A stretch of 64,000 nt of DNA from CAWEYG01 sp050747885 (lineage in GTDB: Bacteria; Acidobacteriota; Thermoanaerobaculia; UBA5066; DATFVB01). Positions 27,398 through 35,424 of this stretch are shown here, in pieces. A program made the translations under genes and the position numbers. The stretch spans positions 1-64,000 of the forward strand of contig JBOGJO010000034.1 of NCBI GenBank assembly GCA_050747885.1, written 5' to 3'. The notes beneath the pieces were generated by a model, which saw only the letters and a program-made list of their open reading frames with translations, did no database searches and was not told where the DNA came from. How positions within the stretch are numbered: position 1 is the first letter of the stretch; the number at the start of each line of letters is the position of its first letter.

Positions 27398-28240
27398 TTG
27401 AAGGAAGCTCATTGCGTCGCGGACCTCCGCGGCCTGCTCGCGCCCCTGCGCCGGTCGGGCGAGGTCTCTTTCGTCCCGACGATGGGGGCGCTCCATGAAG
27501 GCCACCTTTCCCTCGTGCGCCGGGCGCGCCGGGAAGCGCCGGTGACCGTCGTCTCGATTTTCGTCAATCCGATTCAGTTCGGTCCGGGGGAGGATTTCGA
27601 GAAATATCCGCGTTCGTACGAGCGCGATCTCGATCTCCTGGCGGGGGAAGGGACCGACGTCGTTTTCGCTCCGCGGGCGGAGGATCTGTACCCCGAAGGC
27701 TTCTCGACGAAGATCTCCGTCTCCGGCGTTTCGGAGCGGCTTGAAGGCGCGGTCCGCCCGGACCACTTCGCCGGCGTCGCAACCGTCGTCGCGAAGCTGT
27801 TCCACGCGGTCGAGCCGGCCTCGGCGGTCTTCGGCCGCAAAGACCTCCAGCAGTGCGCCGTGGTTCGCCGCATGATCGCGGACCTCGAGATGCCGGTTCG
27901 GCTCGTCGTGGCGCCGATCTCGAGGGAAGCCGACGGCCTCGCGCGGTCCTCGCGAAACGCCTACCTCACCGGGGAAGAGAGAGCGCGCGCCCCGGAATTT
28001 TCCCGGGCGCTGCTCGACGCCGCCGGCGAGATTCGCGCGGGCGAAGATCCCGGGCGGGCGCAGGAGGCCGCGCGCAGGGCGCTCGGGGAGTCGGGATTCG
28101 GCGTCGATTATCTCGAGCTCGTCGATCCGGTTTCGATGGAGCTTCTCTCCCGGAACCGCTCGGGCGCGGCCCTCGTCTCGGCGGTTCGTCTCGGGAAGGT
28201 CCGTCTGCTCGACAACGTTCTCATCGAAGGGGAGCCATGA
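27398..28240 (+). CDS. panC: Pantothenate synthetase PanC
   Basis: A 280-residue PanC, condensing pantoate and beta-alanine with ATP. The nucleotide-binding motif FVPTMGALHEGHLSLVR, the pantoate-binding FVNPIQFGPGEDFEKYPR, the PDHFAGVATVV loop, FGRKDLQQ and the SSRNAYL motif are all present. The start is a TTG at 27398, one base after the panB stop; the codons before it belong to panB in another frame. Its TGA overlaps the ATG of the short leader before panD. Confidence 0.94.
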   Translation: MKEAHCVADLRGLLAPLRRSGEVSFVPTMGALHEGHLSLVRRARREAPVTVVSIFVNPIQFGPGEDFEKYPRSYERDLDLLAGEGTDVVFAPRAEDLYPEGFSTKISVSGVSERLEGAVRPDHFAGVATVVAKLFHAVEPASAVFGRKDLQQCAVVRRMIADLEMPVRLVVAPISREADGLARSSRNAYLTGEERARAPEFSRALLDAAGEIRAGEDPGRAQEAARRALGESGFGVDYLELVDPVSMELLSRNRSGAALVSAVRLGKVRLLDNVLIEGEP

Positions 28241-28257
28241 AAAAGGGGGAGCCATGA
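28237..28257 (+). promoter_or_regulatory. Duplicated start region: six-codon leader before panD
   Basis: The 17-base ribosome-site and start segment GGGGAGCCATGAAAAAG occurs twice in tandem around 28230-28262. The first copy opens a six-codon frame (Met-Lys-Lys-Gly-Glu-Pro) whose TGA overlaps the true panD ATG, and whose own ATG overlaps the panC stop. Ribosomes leaving panC can thus re-initiate twice. Whether the mini-cistron matters for PanD output is inference; a simple slippage duplication also explains it. Confidence 0.5.
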
Positions 28258-28634
28258 AAAAGGACGTTCTGCGCGCGAAAATTCACCGGGCCACCGTGAC
28301 CCAGGCCGAGCCCGACTACGAAGGCTCGATCGGAATCGATTCCGTCCTTCTTCGCGCGGCGCAAATCGAAGAGTACGACCGGGTCGAAGTTTACGACGTC
28401 ACGAGCGGCGCCCGCTTCGCGACGTATGCGATCGAAGCTCCGGAGTCTTCCGGCACGATCTCGGTCAACGGCGCGGCCGCGCGGCTCGTTGCTCCCGGGG
28501 ACCTCGTGATCGTCGCCGCCTACGGGAGCGTCGAGGTGGGTGAGCCGAGAACGGCGCCCAGGCTCGTGTTCGTCGATGCCCGGAACCGCGTGTCGCAGTT
28601 GAAGGAGACGGAGCTCCAGGGAGTTTCGGCATGA
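28254..28634 (+). CDS. panD: Aspartate 1-decarboxylase PanD
   Basis: A 126-residue PanD, which makes beta-alanine from aspartate for pantothenate. It is made as a proenzyme that cleaves itself between Gly and Ser to form a pyruvoyl group; the site is YEGSIGID (Gly23-Ser24 region). KIHRATVTQAE, EEYDRVEVYDV, SVNGAAARLVAPGDLVIVAAYG are the usual flanking motifs. Its TGA overlaps the thiG ATG. The start follows a duplicated ribosome-site/start segment. Confidence 0.95.
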   Translation: MKKDVLRAKIHRATVTQAEPDYEGSIGIDSVLLRAAQIEEYDRVEVYDVTSGARFATYAIEAPESSGTISVNGAAARLVAPGDLVIVAAYGSVEVGEPRTAPRLVFVDARNRVSQLKETELQGVSA

Positions 28635-29443
28635 GCCTCGGGGTCGAGGTTTCCGTCGAGGCGGGCGCCGCGCAAGACGCGCTCGTCCTCGCGGGCAAGA
28701 CGTTCCATTCCCGCCTGATCGTCGGAACGGGAAAATACGCGACCTTCGATCTGATGAAGGCGGCGCTGGAAGCCTCGGGTGCGGAAGTCGTCACGGTGGC
28801 GGTTCGCAGGGTGAATCTGACGGATCGCACGAAGGAGTCGCTCCTGGATTTTTTGCCTCCTTCGATGACGATTCTCCCGAACACGGCGGGGTGCTACACG
28901 GCCGACGACGCCGTTCGGGCGGCGCGCCTCGGGCGCGAAGTCGGACTTTCGGACTGGATCAAGCTGGAAGTCCTCGGCGACGAGCAGACCCTGTATCCGG
29001 ACAACGAGGAGTTGTTGAAGGCGACTCGAACCCTCGTCAAAGAAGGATTCTCGGTTTTTCCCTACACGTCCGACGACCCGATCGTTTGCCGGAAGCTCGA
29101 GGACGCGGGCGCGGCCGCGGTGATGCCGCTCGGCGCTCCGATCGGCTCGGGACTGGGGATTCAGAACCCGAACAACCTCGCGATCATTCTGGAGCGCGCG
29201 AGCGTACCGGTCGTGGTCGATGCCGGGGTGGGAACGGCTTCCGATGCCTGCGTCGCGATGGAGCTCGGCGTGGCCGCCGTGCTGATGAACACCGGAATTG
29301 CCGGCGCGCGCGACCCGGTCGCGATGGCGCGGGCGATGAAAGACGGCGTCTCGGCAGGCCGCCGGGCGTTTCTGGCGGGTCGGATCGAGAAGAAGCGATA
29401 TGCCACCGCTTCGTCTCCGGCTGGTGGGCTCATCGGTAAATAA
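28631..29443 (+). CDS. thiG: Thiazole synthase ThiG
   Basis: A 270-residue ThiG, which builds the thiazole phosphate of thiamine from DXP, dehydroglycine and ThiS-thiocarboxylate. The Schiff-base Lys is in WIKLEVLGDEQTL; LPNTAGCYTADDAVR, VMPLGAPIGSGLGI, VVVDAGVGTASDA and AVLMNTGIAGA are typical. It is coupled to panD by an ATGA overlap. No thiS, thiF or thiH is nearby, so this is an isolated thiamine gene in a pantothenate operon. Confidence 0.95.
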   Translation: MSLGVEVSVEAGAAQDALVLAGKTFHSRLIVGTGKYATFDLMKAALEASGAEVVTVAVRRVNLTDRTKESLLDFLPPSMTILPNTAGCYTADDAVRAARLGREVGLSDWIKLEVLGDEQTLYPDNEELLKATRTLVKEGFSVFPYTSDDPIVCRKLEDAGAAAVMPLGAPIGSGLGIQNPNNLAIILERASVPVVVDAGVGTASDACVAMELGVAAVLMNTGIAGARDPVAMARAMKDGVSAGRRAFLAGRIEKKRYATASSPAGGLIGK

Positions 29444-29799
29444 CTCATTCAAGGTCGGTTGCTGTTCCGGTGGGAGCTCCGGTGTCGTTGCAGGCCCGCA
29501 GTTGCGCGCCGCCGCGTTGTCTGGTAGCCTGTCTCATCTCAAATTTTTGACCGAGCCAGAGTTACAGTTTTGTACCCATCCGCCGATTTCCATTACGCAA
29601 GACACCTGATCCACGCGCGAGGCGGAGCAGTTTTCGCGAAAGGGGGTCGGTCGCTTTAGAAATCTCGGGGCCTGGGATCGCCCCGCCGACACTCGACTCG
29701 AGGCGGTCAATCTTCCCCTTCCGGCGCGAGGCGCCGGGCTGAGTTTGATAAAGATAATTTTTTTGGGGAGTCACATCCCCGGGAGTCACTCGAAAAACT
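29444..29799. other. Intergenic region upstream of the zinc-ribbon gene
   Basis: About 355 bp with no credible gene. Near its right end is a perfect hairpin (CCGGCGC at 29721-29727 with GCGCCGG at 29731-29737), followed by an A/T-rich stretch with seven T residues and a duplicated GGGAGTCAC motif (about 29766 and 29780). The hairpin plus T run could end thiG transcription or shape the leader of the next mRNA. No promoter hexamers stand out with confidence. Confidence 0.35.
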
Positions 29800-30102
29800 A
29801 TGAACCAGTTTACGGACAAGAACCTCAACTGCGTCGATTGCGGCGCGACGTTTCTCTTTTCGGCCGACGATCAGGAGTTTTACGCCCGCAAGGGTTTCAC
29901 CAACGAGCCGAAGCGCTGCAAGGTCTGCCGGGACAAGCGCAAGACCGCCGGCGGGGATTCGCGGGAGCGCACCCTCTACACGGTGACCTGCGATGCCTGC
30001 GGCAAGCAGACTCAGGTCCCGTTCAACCCGACCAACGGAAAGCCGGTCTACTGCCGCGACTGCTACCAGTCGCGCCGCCAGCCGACCTCCCAGGCGTACT
30101 GA
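29800..30102 (+). CDS. Double zinc-ribbon protein
   Basis: A 100-residue protein with four CxxC pairs: CVDC, CKVC, CDAC and CRDC. The first two make a zinc-ribbon domain with the spacer TFLFSADDQEFYARKGFTNEP, typical of small bacterial zinc-ribbon proteins of the zf-trcl type; the last two form a CxxC-x17-CxxC ribbon (TCDACGKQTQVPF..PVYCRDC). Short, basic and cytoplasmic; it probably binds RNA, the ribosome or another protein, but no function is known. It stands alone and ends in a strong terminator 20 bp downstream. Confidence 0.88.
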   Translation: MNQFTDKNLNCVDCGATFLFSADDQEFYARKGFTNEPKRCKVCRDKRKTAGGDSRERTLYTVTCDACGKQTQVPFNPTNGKPVYCRDCYQSRRQPTSQAY

Positions 30103-30122
30103 GGTCCGTCCCGTTCGAAATC

Positions 30123-30152
30123 GGCGGAGGGGCAACCCTCCGCCTTTTTTTT
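30123..30152 (+). terminator. Rho-independent terminator
   Basis: A perfect 9-bp stem (GGCGGAGGG at 30123-30131 with CCCTCCGCC at 30136-30144), a 4-base GCAA loop, and eight T residues directly after. It ends the transcript of the zinc-ribbon gene and lies 25 bp before the cysteine synthase-like start. Confidence 0.93.
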
Positions 30153-30177
30153 CGTGTTACGATTTCGGCCCGTTTGT

Positions 30178-31107
30178 ATGGCCACCGCGACGACCCTCCT
30201 GCGCGCCTGCTCCTCCGTCCTCGAAGCGGTCGGGGTCACGCCGCTCGTCCGTCTCCGGCGATACGCGGAGGGGCTCGACGTTCGCGCGAAGCTCGAGTAC
30301 CTGAACCCCGGGGGCAGCGTGAAAGACCGAATCGCCCGATCCATGATCGAGGATGCGGAACGGCGCGGGCTCCTGAAGCCGGGCGGAACGATCGTCGAGC
30401 CGACTTCCGGAAACACGGGCGTCGGGCTCGCCATGATCGCGGCGGCGAAGGGGTACCAGGCGATTCTGGTCGTTCCCGAGGGCTACGCCCACGGCAAGGT
30501 CAAGGTCATGGAGGGGTTGGGCGCCGTGATCGTGCGAACCGAGGAATCCCAGGGTATGCGCGGCGCGATCGCGAAAGCGGCCGAAATCGCGGCCTCGCGC
30601 GCGGACGCCTTCATGCCCCAGCAATTCGTGAATCCGAGCAATCCCCGGGCGCACTACGAGACCACGGGCCCGGAAATTTACGAGCAGTGCGAAGGAAAAG
30701 TGGACGCTCTCGTGCTGGGCGTGGGCTCGACGGGGACCTTCGTGGGGTGCTCGAGATACCTGCGGGAAAAAAACCCCAATCTCCTGCGCGTCGCCGTCGA
30801 GCCGCAGGGCTCGATCCTGGCGGGCGGCGAGGCCGGGCGGCACGAGGTGGAGGGAATCGGCCTTTCGTTTTTTCCCGAGATCTTCGATCGGAGCTCCGTC
30901 GATGAATCGCTCATGATTTCCGACGACGAAGCCTTCGCCGCCTGTCGCGAGCTCGGCAAAACGGAGGGGATCCTCGGCGGAGGCTCTTCGGGAGCGGCCG
31001 CGGCCGCCGCCCGAAGGATTGCAGCGCGGCTGGGGGCCGCAAAAACGGTCGTGACGCTGTTTCCCGACATGGCGGAGCGCTACCCGGGGCAGGGGATCCT
31101 GGCCTGA
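30178..31107 (+). CDS. Cysteine synthase / cystathionine beta-synthase-like enzyme
   Basis: A 309-residue fold-type II PLP enzyme. The Schiff-base Lys is in NPGGSVKDRIARSMI, the substrate loop is EPTSGNTGVGLAM, and the phosphate-binding loop is VGSTGTFVGCSRYL. It lacks CBS repeats, so it resembles CysK/CysM or the catalytic core of a bacterial CBS. The next gene is a cystathionine gamma-synthase/lyase, so the pair may run transsulfuration from homocysteine to cysteine. Start chosen at the ATG 30178, since the upstream in-frame codons lie in the terminator tail. Confidence 0.9.
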   Translation: MATATTLLRACSSVLEAVGVTPLVRLRRYAEGLDVRAKLEYLNPGGSVKDRIARSMIEDAERRGLLKPGGTIVEPTSGNTGVGLAMIAAAKGYQAILVVPEGYAHGKVKVMEGLGAVIVRTEESQGMRGAIAKAAEIAASRADAFMPQQFVNPSNPRAHYETTGPEIYEQCEGKVDALVLGVGSTGTFVGCSRYLREKNPNLLRVAVEPQGSILAGGEAGRHEVEGIGLSFFPEIFDRSSVDESLMISDDEAFAACRELGKTEGILGGGSSGAAAAAARRIAARLGAAKTVVTLFPDMAERYPGQGILA

Positions 31108-31118
31108 GGGCCTCGCGA

Positions 31119-32258
31119 ATGGGATTCTCGACCGACGCAATCCATGCCGGCAACGAGCCGGACCCGACGACCGGCGCCGTCTCGGTTCCCATCTACCAGA
31201 CTTCGACCTACGTTCAGCCGGAGCTGGGAAGACACAAGGGATTCGAATACGCCCGGACTCAAAACCCGACGCGGAAAGCGCTGGAAGAAAATCTCGCCGT
31301 TCTCGAGAAGGGCGCCGCGGCGCGCTGCTTTGCATCCGGAATGGCCGCGATTTCCGCGGTCGCGACGTTTGCAAAAGCCGGCGACCACGTTCTCGTTTCC
31401 GACAACACCTACGGGGGAACGTTCCGCCTGTACACGAAGGTCCTCGCGTCGCAGGGTATTGAATTCACGTTCGTCGACACGCGCGACCTCGCGCTGGTCG
31501 AGCGAAGCCTCCGGAAGAACACGCGCTACGTCCACCTGGAGACGCCGACCAACCCGATGATGTCGCTTTGCGACATCCGCCGGATCAGCGCGCTCGCGAA
31601 AGAGGCGGGAGCGCTCGTGCTCGTGGACAACACGTTCGCGAGCCCGTATTTCCAACGGCCCCTCGAGCTTGGCGCGGATCTGGTCGTCCACTCGACGACG
31701 AAGTTCCTGAACGGACACTCCGACTCGGTCGGCGGCGCCGTGATTTCGAAGACCCACGAGCTCGACGAATGGCTCGGTTTCATTCAAAACTCGGCAGGCG
31801 CGATCCTGTCGCCTTTCGATTCCTGGCTCGTGTTGCGGGGAGTCAAGACGCTCGCCGTGCGGATGGAGCGGCACGAATCCAATGGCCGCGCGATCGCGGC
31901 GTTTTTGGACGGCCACCCGAAGGTGAAGAGCGTCTTCTATCCCGGGCTGCCCCAGCACCCGCAGCACGAGCTCGCGCGGACGCAGATGTCCGGCTTCGGC
32001 GCCCTCATTTCCTTCGAGGTCGGGTCCTACGACAACGCGAAAAAAGTGCTCGACGCGGTGAGAATCTGCTCGCTCGGCGAGAGCCTCGGCGGAGTGGAAA
32101 CGCTCATTTGCCATCCGGCGACGATGACGCACGCCTCGATTCCCGAAGGGGATCGCCACAAGCTCGGGATCACGCCGGGCCTCGTCCGGATTTCCGTCGG
32201 GATCGAGGACGAAGAAGACCTCCGAGCGGACCTGGACCGGGCTCTGGCAGCCCTCTAG
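31119..32258 (+). CDS. Cystathionine gamma-synthase/lyase
   Basis: A 379-residue Cys/Met-metabolism PLP enzyme. Signatures: STDAIHAGNEPDP, VSVPIYQTSTYVQ, YARTQNPTRKALE, ASGMAAISAV, the Asp in VLVDNTFASPYFQ, and the Schiff-base Lys in HSTTKFLNGHSDSVGG. It makes or splits cystathionine; which direction cannot be told from sequence. It sits 11 bp after the cysteine synthase-like gene in one operon, and its end overlaps the convergent cutA by 4 bp. Confidence 0.92.
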   Translation: MGFSTDAIHAGNEPDPTTGAVSVPIYQTSTYVQPELGRHKGFEYARTQNPTRKALEENLAVLEKGAAARCFASGMAAISAVATFAKAGDHVLVSDNTYGGTFRLYTKVLASQGIEFTFVDTRDLALVERSLRKNTRYVHLETPTNPMMSLCDIRRISALAKEAGALVLVDNTFASPYFQRPLELGADLVVHSTTKFLNGHSDSVGGAVISKTHELDEWLGFIQNSAGAILSPFDSWLVLRGVKTLAVRMERHESNGRAIAAFLDGHPKVKSVFYPGLPQHPQHELARTQMSGFGALISFEVGSYDNAKKVLDAVRICSLGESLGGVETLICHPATMTHASIPEGDRHKLGITPGLVRISVGIEDEEDLRADLDRALAAL

Positions 32259-32653
32259 GAGCGTTTCGCCGGGGCGGCCCGGCGCCGCGCGGAGGCGGGG
32301 GACTTTTTCTTTCCTGTCCGGGCCTTCGGTTTTCGGACCATCTCGGCCACCCATTTTCGGAAATGCGGATCTCCGTCCCGGATTCCGAAGGACAGGATTT
32401 CCGGAAGCTCGTAGGAGTTGATTTCGCGAATCGTTCGTGCGACGGCGGGGTATTCCCGCGCCACCGTCTTGATGATCAGAAGGAATTCGCCGTCCTCGCA
32501 GACTTTTCCCTTCCACCGATAGATCGAGCGGGCCGAGGGAACGAGGTTGACGCACGTCGCGAAGCGGCGCCTCACGAGCGCTTCACCGATGTCGAGCGCC
32601 TGCTCCTCGGTGCCGACGGAGGTCAGCATGACAATGACGTCGTTGGCGGCCAC
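32255..32653 (-). CDS. cutA: Divalent-ion tolerance protein CutA
   Basis: A 132-residue CutA1-type trimeric protein. The fold motifs are VIVMLTSVGTEEQALDIGEALV, CVNLVPSARSIYRWKGKV and YELPEILSFGI. A basic tail of about 20 residues (KARTGKKKSPASARRR) extends beyond the usual end. CutA is linked to tolerance of copper and other divalent ions, but the mechanism is unresolved. It is convergent with the cystathionine enzyme gene and divergent from trpS. Confidence 0.9.
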   Translation of the reverse strand: MAANDVIVMLTSVGTEEQALDIGEALVRRRFATCVNLVPSARSIYRWKGKVCEDGEFLLIIKTVAREYPAVARTIREINSYELPEILSFGIRDGDPHFRKWVAEMVRKPKARTGKKKSPASARRRAAPAKRS

Positions 32654-32742
32654 ACTTGCACGTTAGAGAGCGCTGTGAAAAAAGTCAAGGCGGCCCCGCA
32701 AGGCTCTGCTACGCTTGCGCTTTCTCGGAAAGGCGCCGCGCG

Positions 32743-33705
32743 ATGAGAATTCTGTCGGGGATCCAGCCTTCGGGCAAGCTGCACCTGGGAAACTACCTGG
32801 GGGCGATTCGCCAGCACCTGGATCTCCAGGAGAAGGGCGACGCGTTCTATTTCATCGCCGACCTCCATGCGCTCACGACCGTGAAGGACCCCGGGACCCT
32901 GCGCGAAAACGTTCGGGACGTCGCGCTCGACTACCTCGCGCTCGGCCTCGACCTTCGGCGGGCGGCGTTTTACCGGCAATCGGACATCCACGAGGTCCCG
33001 GAGCTGACCTGGCTCCTCACGACGGTGACGCCGATGGGACTTCTCGAGCGCTGCACGTCCTACAAGGACAAGATTGCGCGCGGAATCGCTCCGGATCACG
33101 GTCTCTTTTCGTACCCCGTGCTCATGGCGGCCGATATCCTGATCGTCGACGCGGATCTGGTTCCCGTCGGAAAGGACCAGAAACAGCACGTCGAGGTCGC
33201 GCGGGACATCGCCGGCAGCTTCAACCATCTGTACGGCGAAGTACTCAAGCTTCCGCAGGAGCGAATCCTGCCGGACGCCGGCGTCGTTCCCGGAATCGAC
33301 GGACAGAAAATGAGCAAGTCCTACGGCAACGACATCGGGATCTTTCTGGAAGGAAAAGCGCTCCGAGAGCGCGTGATGGCGATCGTGACCGACTCGGCCG
33401 CGGTCGAAGCTTCGAAAGATCCGGACACGAACAACGTTTTCAACCTTCTGAAATTCTTCGCGTCGGCCGAGGAAACGCGGGAGTGGCGCGATCGTTTCCT
33501 CGCCGGGGGCCTCAAATACGCCGACGTGAAAAAACGATTGATCGCTCTCCTCGACGAGCGGTTCGGGGCCGCGCGGGAGCGGCGCAAGGAACTCGCGAAA
33601 CGTCCCGACGAGGTCGAGGACGTCCTGAGGGAGGGCGCTCACAAGGCCCGCGCGATTGCCGCGGCCACGCTCGCCCGGTGCCGCAAAGCCTGCGGGATCG
33701 AGTAG
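32743..33705 (+). CDS. trpS: Tryptophanyl-tRNA synthetase
   Basis: A 320-residue class Ic synthetase of normal length. The HIGH-type motif is PSGKLHLGNYLGA and the KMSKS motif is DGQKMSKSYGN; ADLHALTT, VLMAADILI and GKDQKQHVEVARDIA are further markers. The ATG at 32743 directly precedes the first strand (RILSGIQPSG). The upstream stretch is the short divergent promoter region shared with cutA. Confidence 0.96.
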   Translation: MRILSGIQPSGKLHLGNYLGAIRQHLDLQEKGDAFYFIADLHALTTVKDPGTLRENVRDVALDYLALGLDLRRAAFYRQSDIHEVPELTWLLTTVTPMGLLERCTSYKDKIARGIAPDHGLFSYPVLMAADILIVDADLVPVGKDQKQHVEVARDIAGSFNHLYGEVLKLPQERILPDAGVVPGIDGQKMSKSYGNDIGIFLEGKALRERVMAIVTDSAAVEASKDPDTNNVFNLLKFFASAEETREWRDRFLAGGLKYADVKKRLIALLDERFGAARERRKELAKRPDEVEDVLREGAHKARAIAAATLARCRKACGIE

Positions 33706-33855
33706 AACGAGCGACCCGCCCTTCCGCCCGAGCAACGACCCGATCTTCAATTTCCGATTCGAGAATGCGCCTGCTGGCACGGCCTTTGCGTTGTCATCAG
33801 ACCGGCGACCCCAATTCACCGAACACGGTTCGGATTCAACGGGAAAGGAGCTTCG

Positions 33856-34221
33856 ATGTCGAAAGTCCGACCGATTTTGATCGTTGACGATGACCATGAC
33901 ACCCGAGAAGTTCTCGAGGAAATTCTCCGGATGGAGGGGTTTCACATTCTCACGGCGACGAACGGGTTCGAGGCGATCCAGAGGGCGCTCACGGGCCCGA
34001 AGCCGTGCGTGATCGTCCTGGACGAGCGGATGCCTCTCATGAGCGGCCTCGAATTTCTCGGCCATCGGGAGAAAGATCCGCGGCTGAGGGAGATTCCGGT
34101 GGTTTTCACGACGGGAGATTCGCAGGCGCTCCGAGAGTTCTCCGGGCGGGGCGCCGTGGCGTTTCGAAAGCCCTTCGACATCGACGCCCTGCTCGGTGTC
34201 GTCCGGGACCACTGCGCTTAG
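33856..34221 (+). CDS. Single-domain response regulator
   Basis: A 121-residue receiver domain with no output domain. Acidic pocket VDDDHD, phosphoacceptor Asp in VIVLDERMPLMSG, Thr in VVFTTGDS and Lys in AFRKPFD are all present. It has a good ribosome site (AAAGGAG, 8 bp before ATG). Such stand-alone receivers work by protein-protein contact in phosphorelays or motility. No kinase is next to it. Confidence 0.92.
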   Translation: MSKVRPILIVDDDHDTREVLEEILRMEGFHILTATNGFEAIQRALTGPKPCVIVLDERMPLMSGLEFLGHREKDPRLREIPVVFTTGDSQALREFSGRGAVAFRKPFDIDALLGVVRDHCA

Positions 34222-34260
34222 ATCCCCTCGCGCACCTCTCGACCCGTCCTCTCGATCTCT

Positions 34261-35343
34261 CTACCTGTCCTCGGGAAGTCGGAGTTGCGGCTCGGGGCGC
34301 GGCGGTTCCTCCGCGTTGTGGAGGCCCACGCCGAGGAGCCGGATCGGCCGCGTCCCCGCGTCGGTCTTCTCGAGGAGATCCAGGGCGATTGCGGCAAGGG
34401 CGTCGGCGGAGCCGGCGGCGCGATCCTCCGTTTTGCTTCGAGTGATGGTTTTGAAGTCCGAATATCGAACCTTGATCGTCGCGCACCGGCCGGGAAACGC
34501 GCTCCGGACGGCCCGCTCGAAAGTTTGCCGCGCGAGATCCTGAATTTGAGACCGGATCTCCGAGAGATCCCGGAGGTCTGAGGCATACGTCGTTTCGCAG
34601 CTGACGGACTTGGTTTCGCGGTGCGGGAGGACCTCGCGGTCGTCCTCTCCGCGGGAAAACCGCTTCAACGTCTCCGCCTGGGATCCCACCGCGCCCCGGA
34701 GAGCGCCGTCGTCGGCCGACCGAACGTCGATCAACCGCGAGATCCCGATCGCCCGGAGCTTGCGCGCCGTGACGGGACCCACGCCCCAGAGGGCCTCCAC
34801 GGCGAGCTTCTGGAGAAAGCCCTCGACGCGCGACGGGGCGATCACCGTCAGGCCGTCGGGTTTCTTCCAGCCGGACGCGATCTTCGCGAGGAACTTGTTG
34901 GGCGCCACCCCGGCCGAGGCCGTCAATCCCGTGGCCTCCCGGATTTCGCGTTTGAGCCGCCTTGCGACATCGACGCCGAGGAGAATGCCCCAGTTGTTCC
35001 CGGAAACGTCGAGGTACGCTTCGTCGAGGGAGAGCGGCTCGACGAGAGGCGTGGCGGATCGAAAGATCGCGAACACCTGGCGGGACACTTCGCGATACCG
35101 GGAGAAATGCGGCGGCACGACGACGAGATCGGGACATAAACGCACGGCCCGGGACATCGGCATCGCCGAAAAAACGCCGAACCGCCTCGCCTCGTAACTT
35201 GCCGCGGCGACGACTCCGCGGCTCTCGGGCCGGCCTCCGACCGCGAGGGGAAGGCCCGCCAGCGCCGGATCGTCCCGCTGCTCGACCGAGGCGTAAAAAG
35301 CGTCCATGTCGACGTGGAGGATTCGCCGGACGGGGTCGGGCAT
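34261..35343 (-). CDS. dinB: DNA polymerase IV (Y-family)
   Basis: A 360-residue translesion polymerase. Metal-binding acids are in ILHVDMDAFYASVEQ and PLSLDEAYLDVS; the YSRYREVS-like stretch (HFSRYREVSRQVF), ASAGVAPNKFLAKIAS and the HhH motif VEALWGVGPVTARKL follow, then the little-finger domain (LPHRETKSVSCETTY). The C-terminus (QLRLPEDR) may include a clamp-binding peptide. Intact and full length. Confidence 0.95.
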   Translation of the reverse strand: MPDPVRRILHVDMDAFYASVEQRDDPALAGLPLAVGGRPESRGVVAAASYEARRFGVFSAMPMSRAVRLCPDLVVVPPHFSRYREVSRQVFAIFRSATPLVEPLSLDEAYLDVSGNNWGILLGVDVARRLKREIREATGLTASAGVAPNKFLAKIASGWKKPDGLTVIAPSRVEGFLQKLAVEALWGVGPVTARKLRAIGISRLIDVRSADDGALRGAVGSQAETLKRFSRGEDDREVLPHRETKSVSCETTYASDLRDLSEIRSQIQDLARQTFERAVRSAFPGRCATIKVRYSDFKTITRSKTEDRAAGSADALAAIALDLLEKTDAGTRPIRLLGVGLHNAEEPPRPEPQLRLPEDR

Positions 35344-35424
35344 CTGGTCCGGGCCAGCTTACCAAAACTTTTCCTCCGCGATTGTCGTATCCTTTCCCCG
35401 GTCCAAAATTCAGAAGGAGACATC

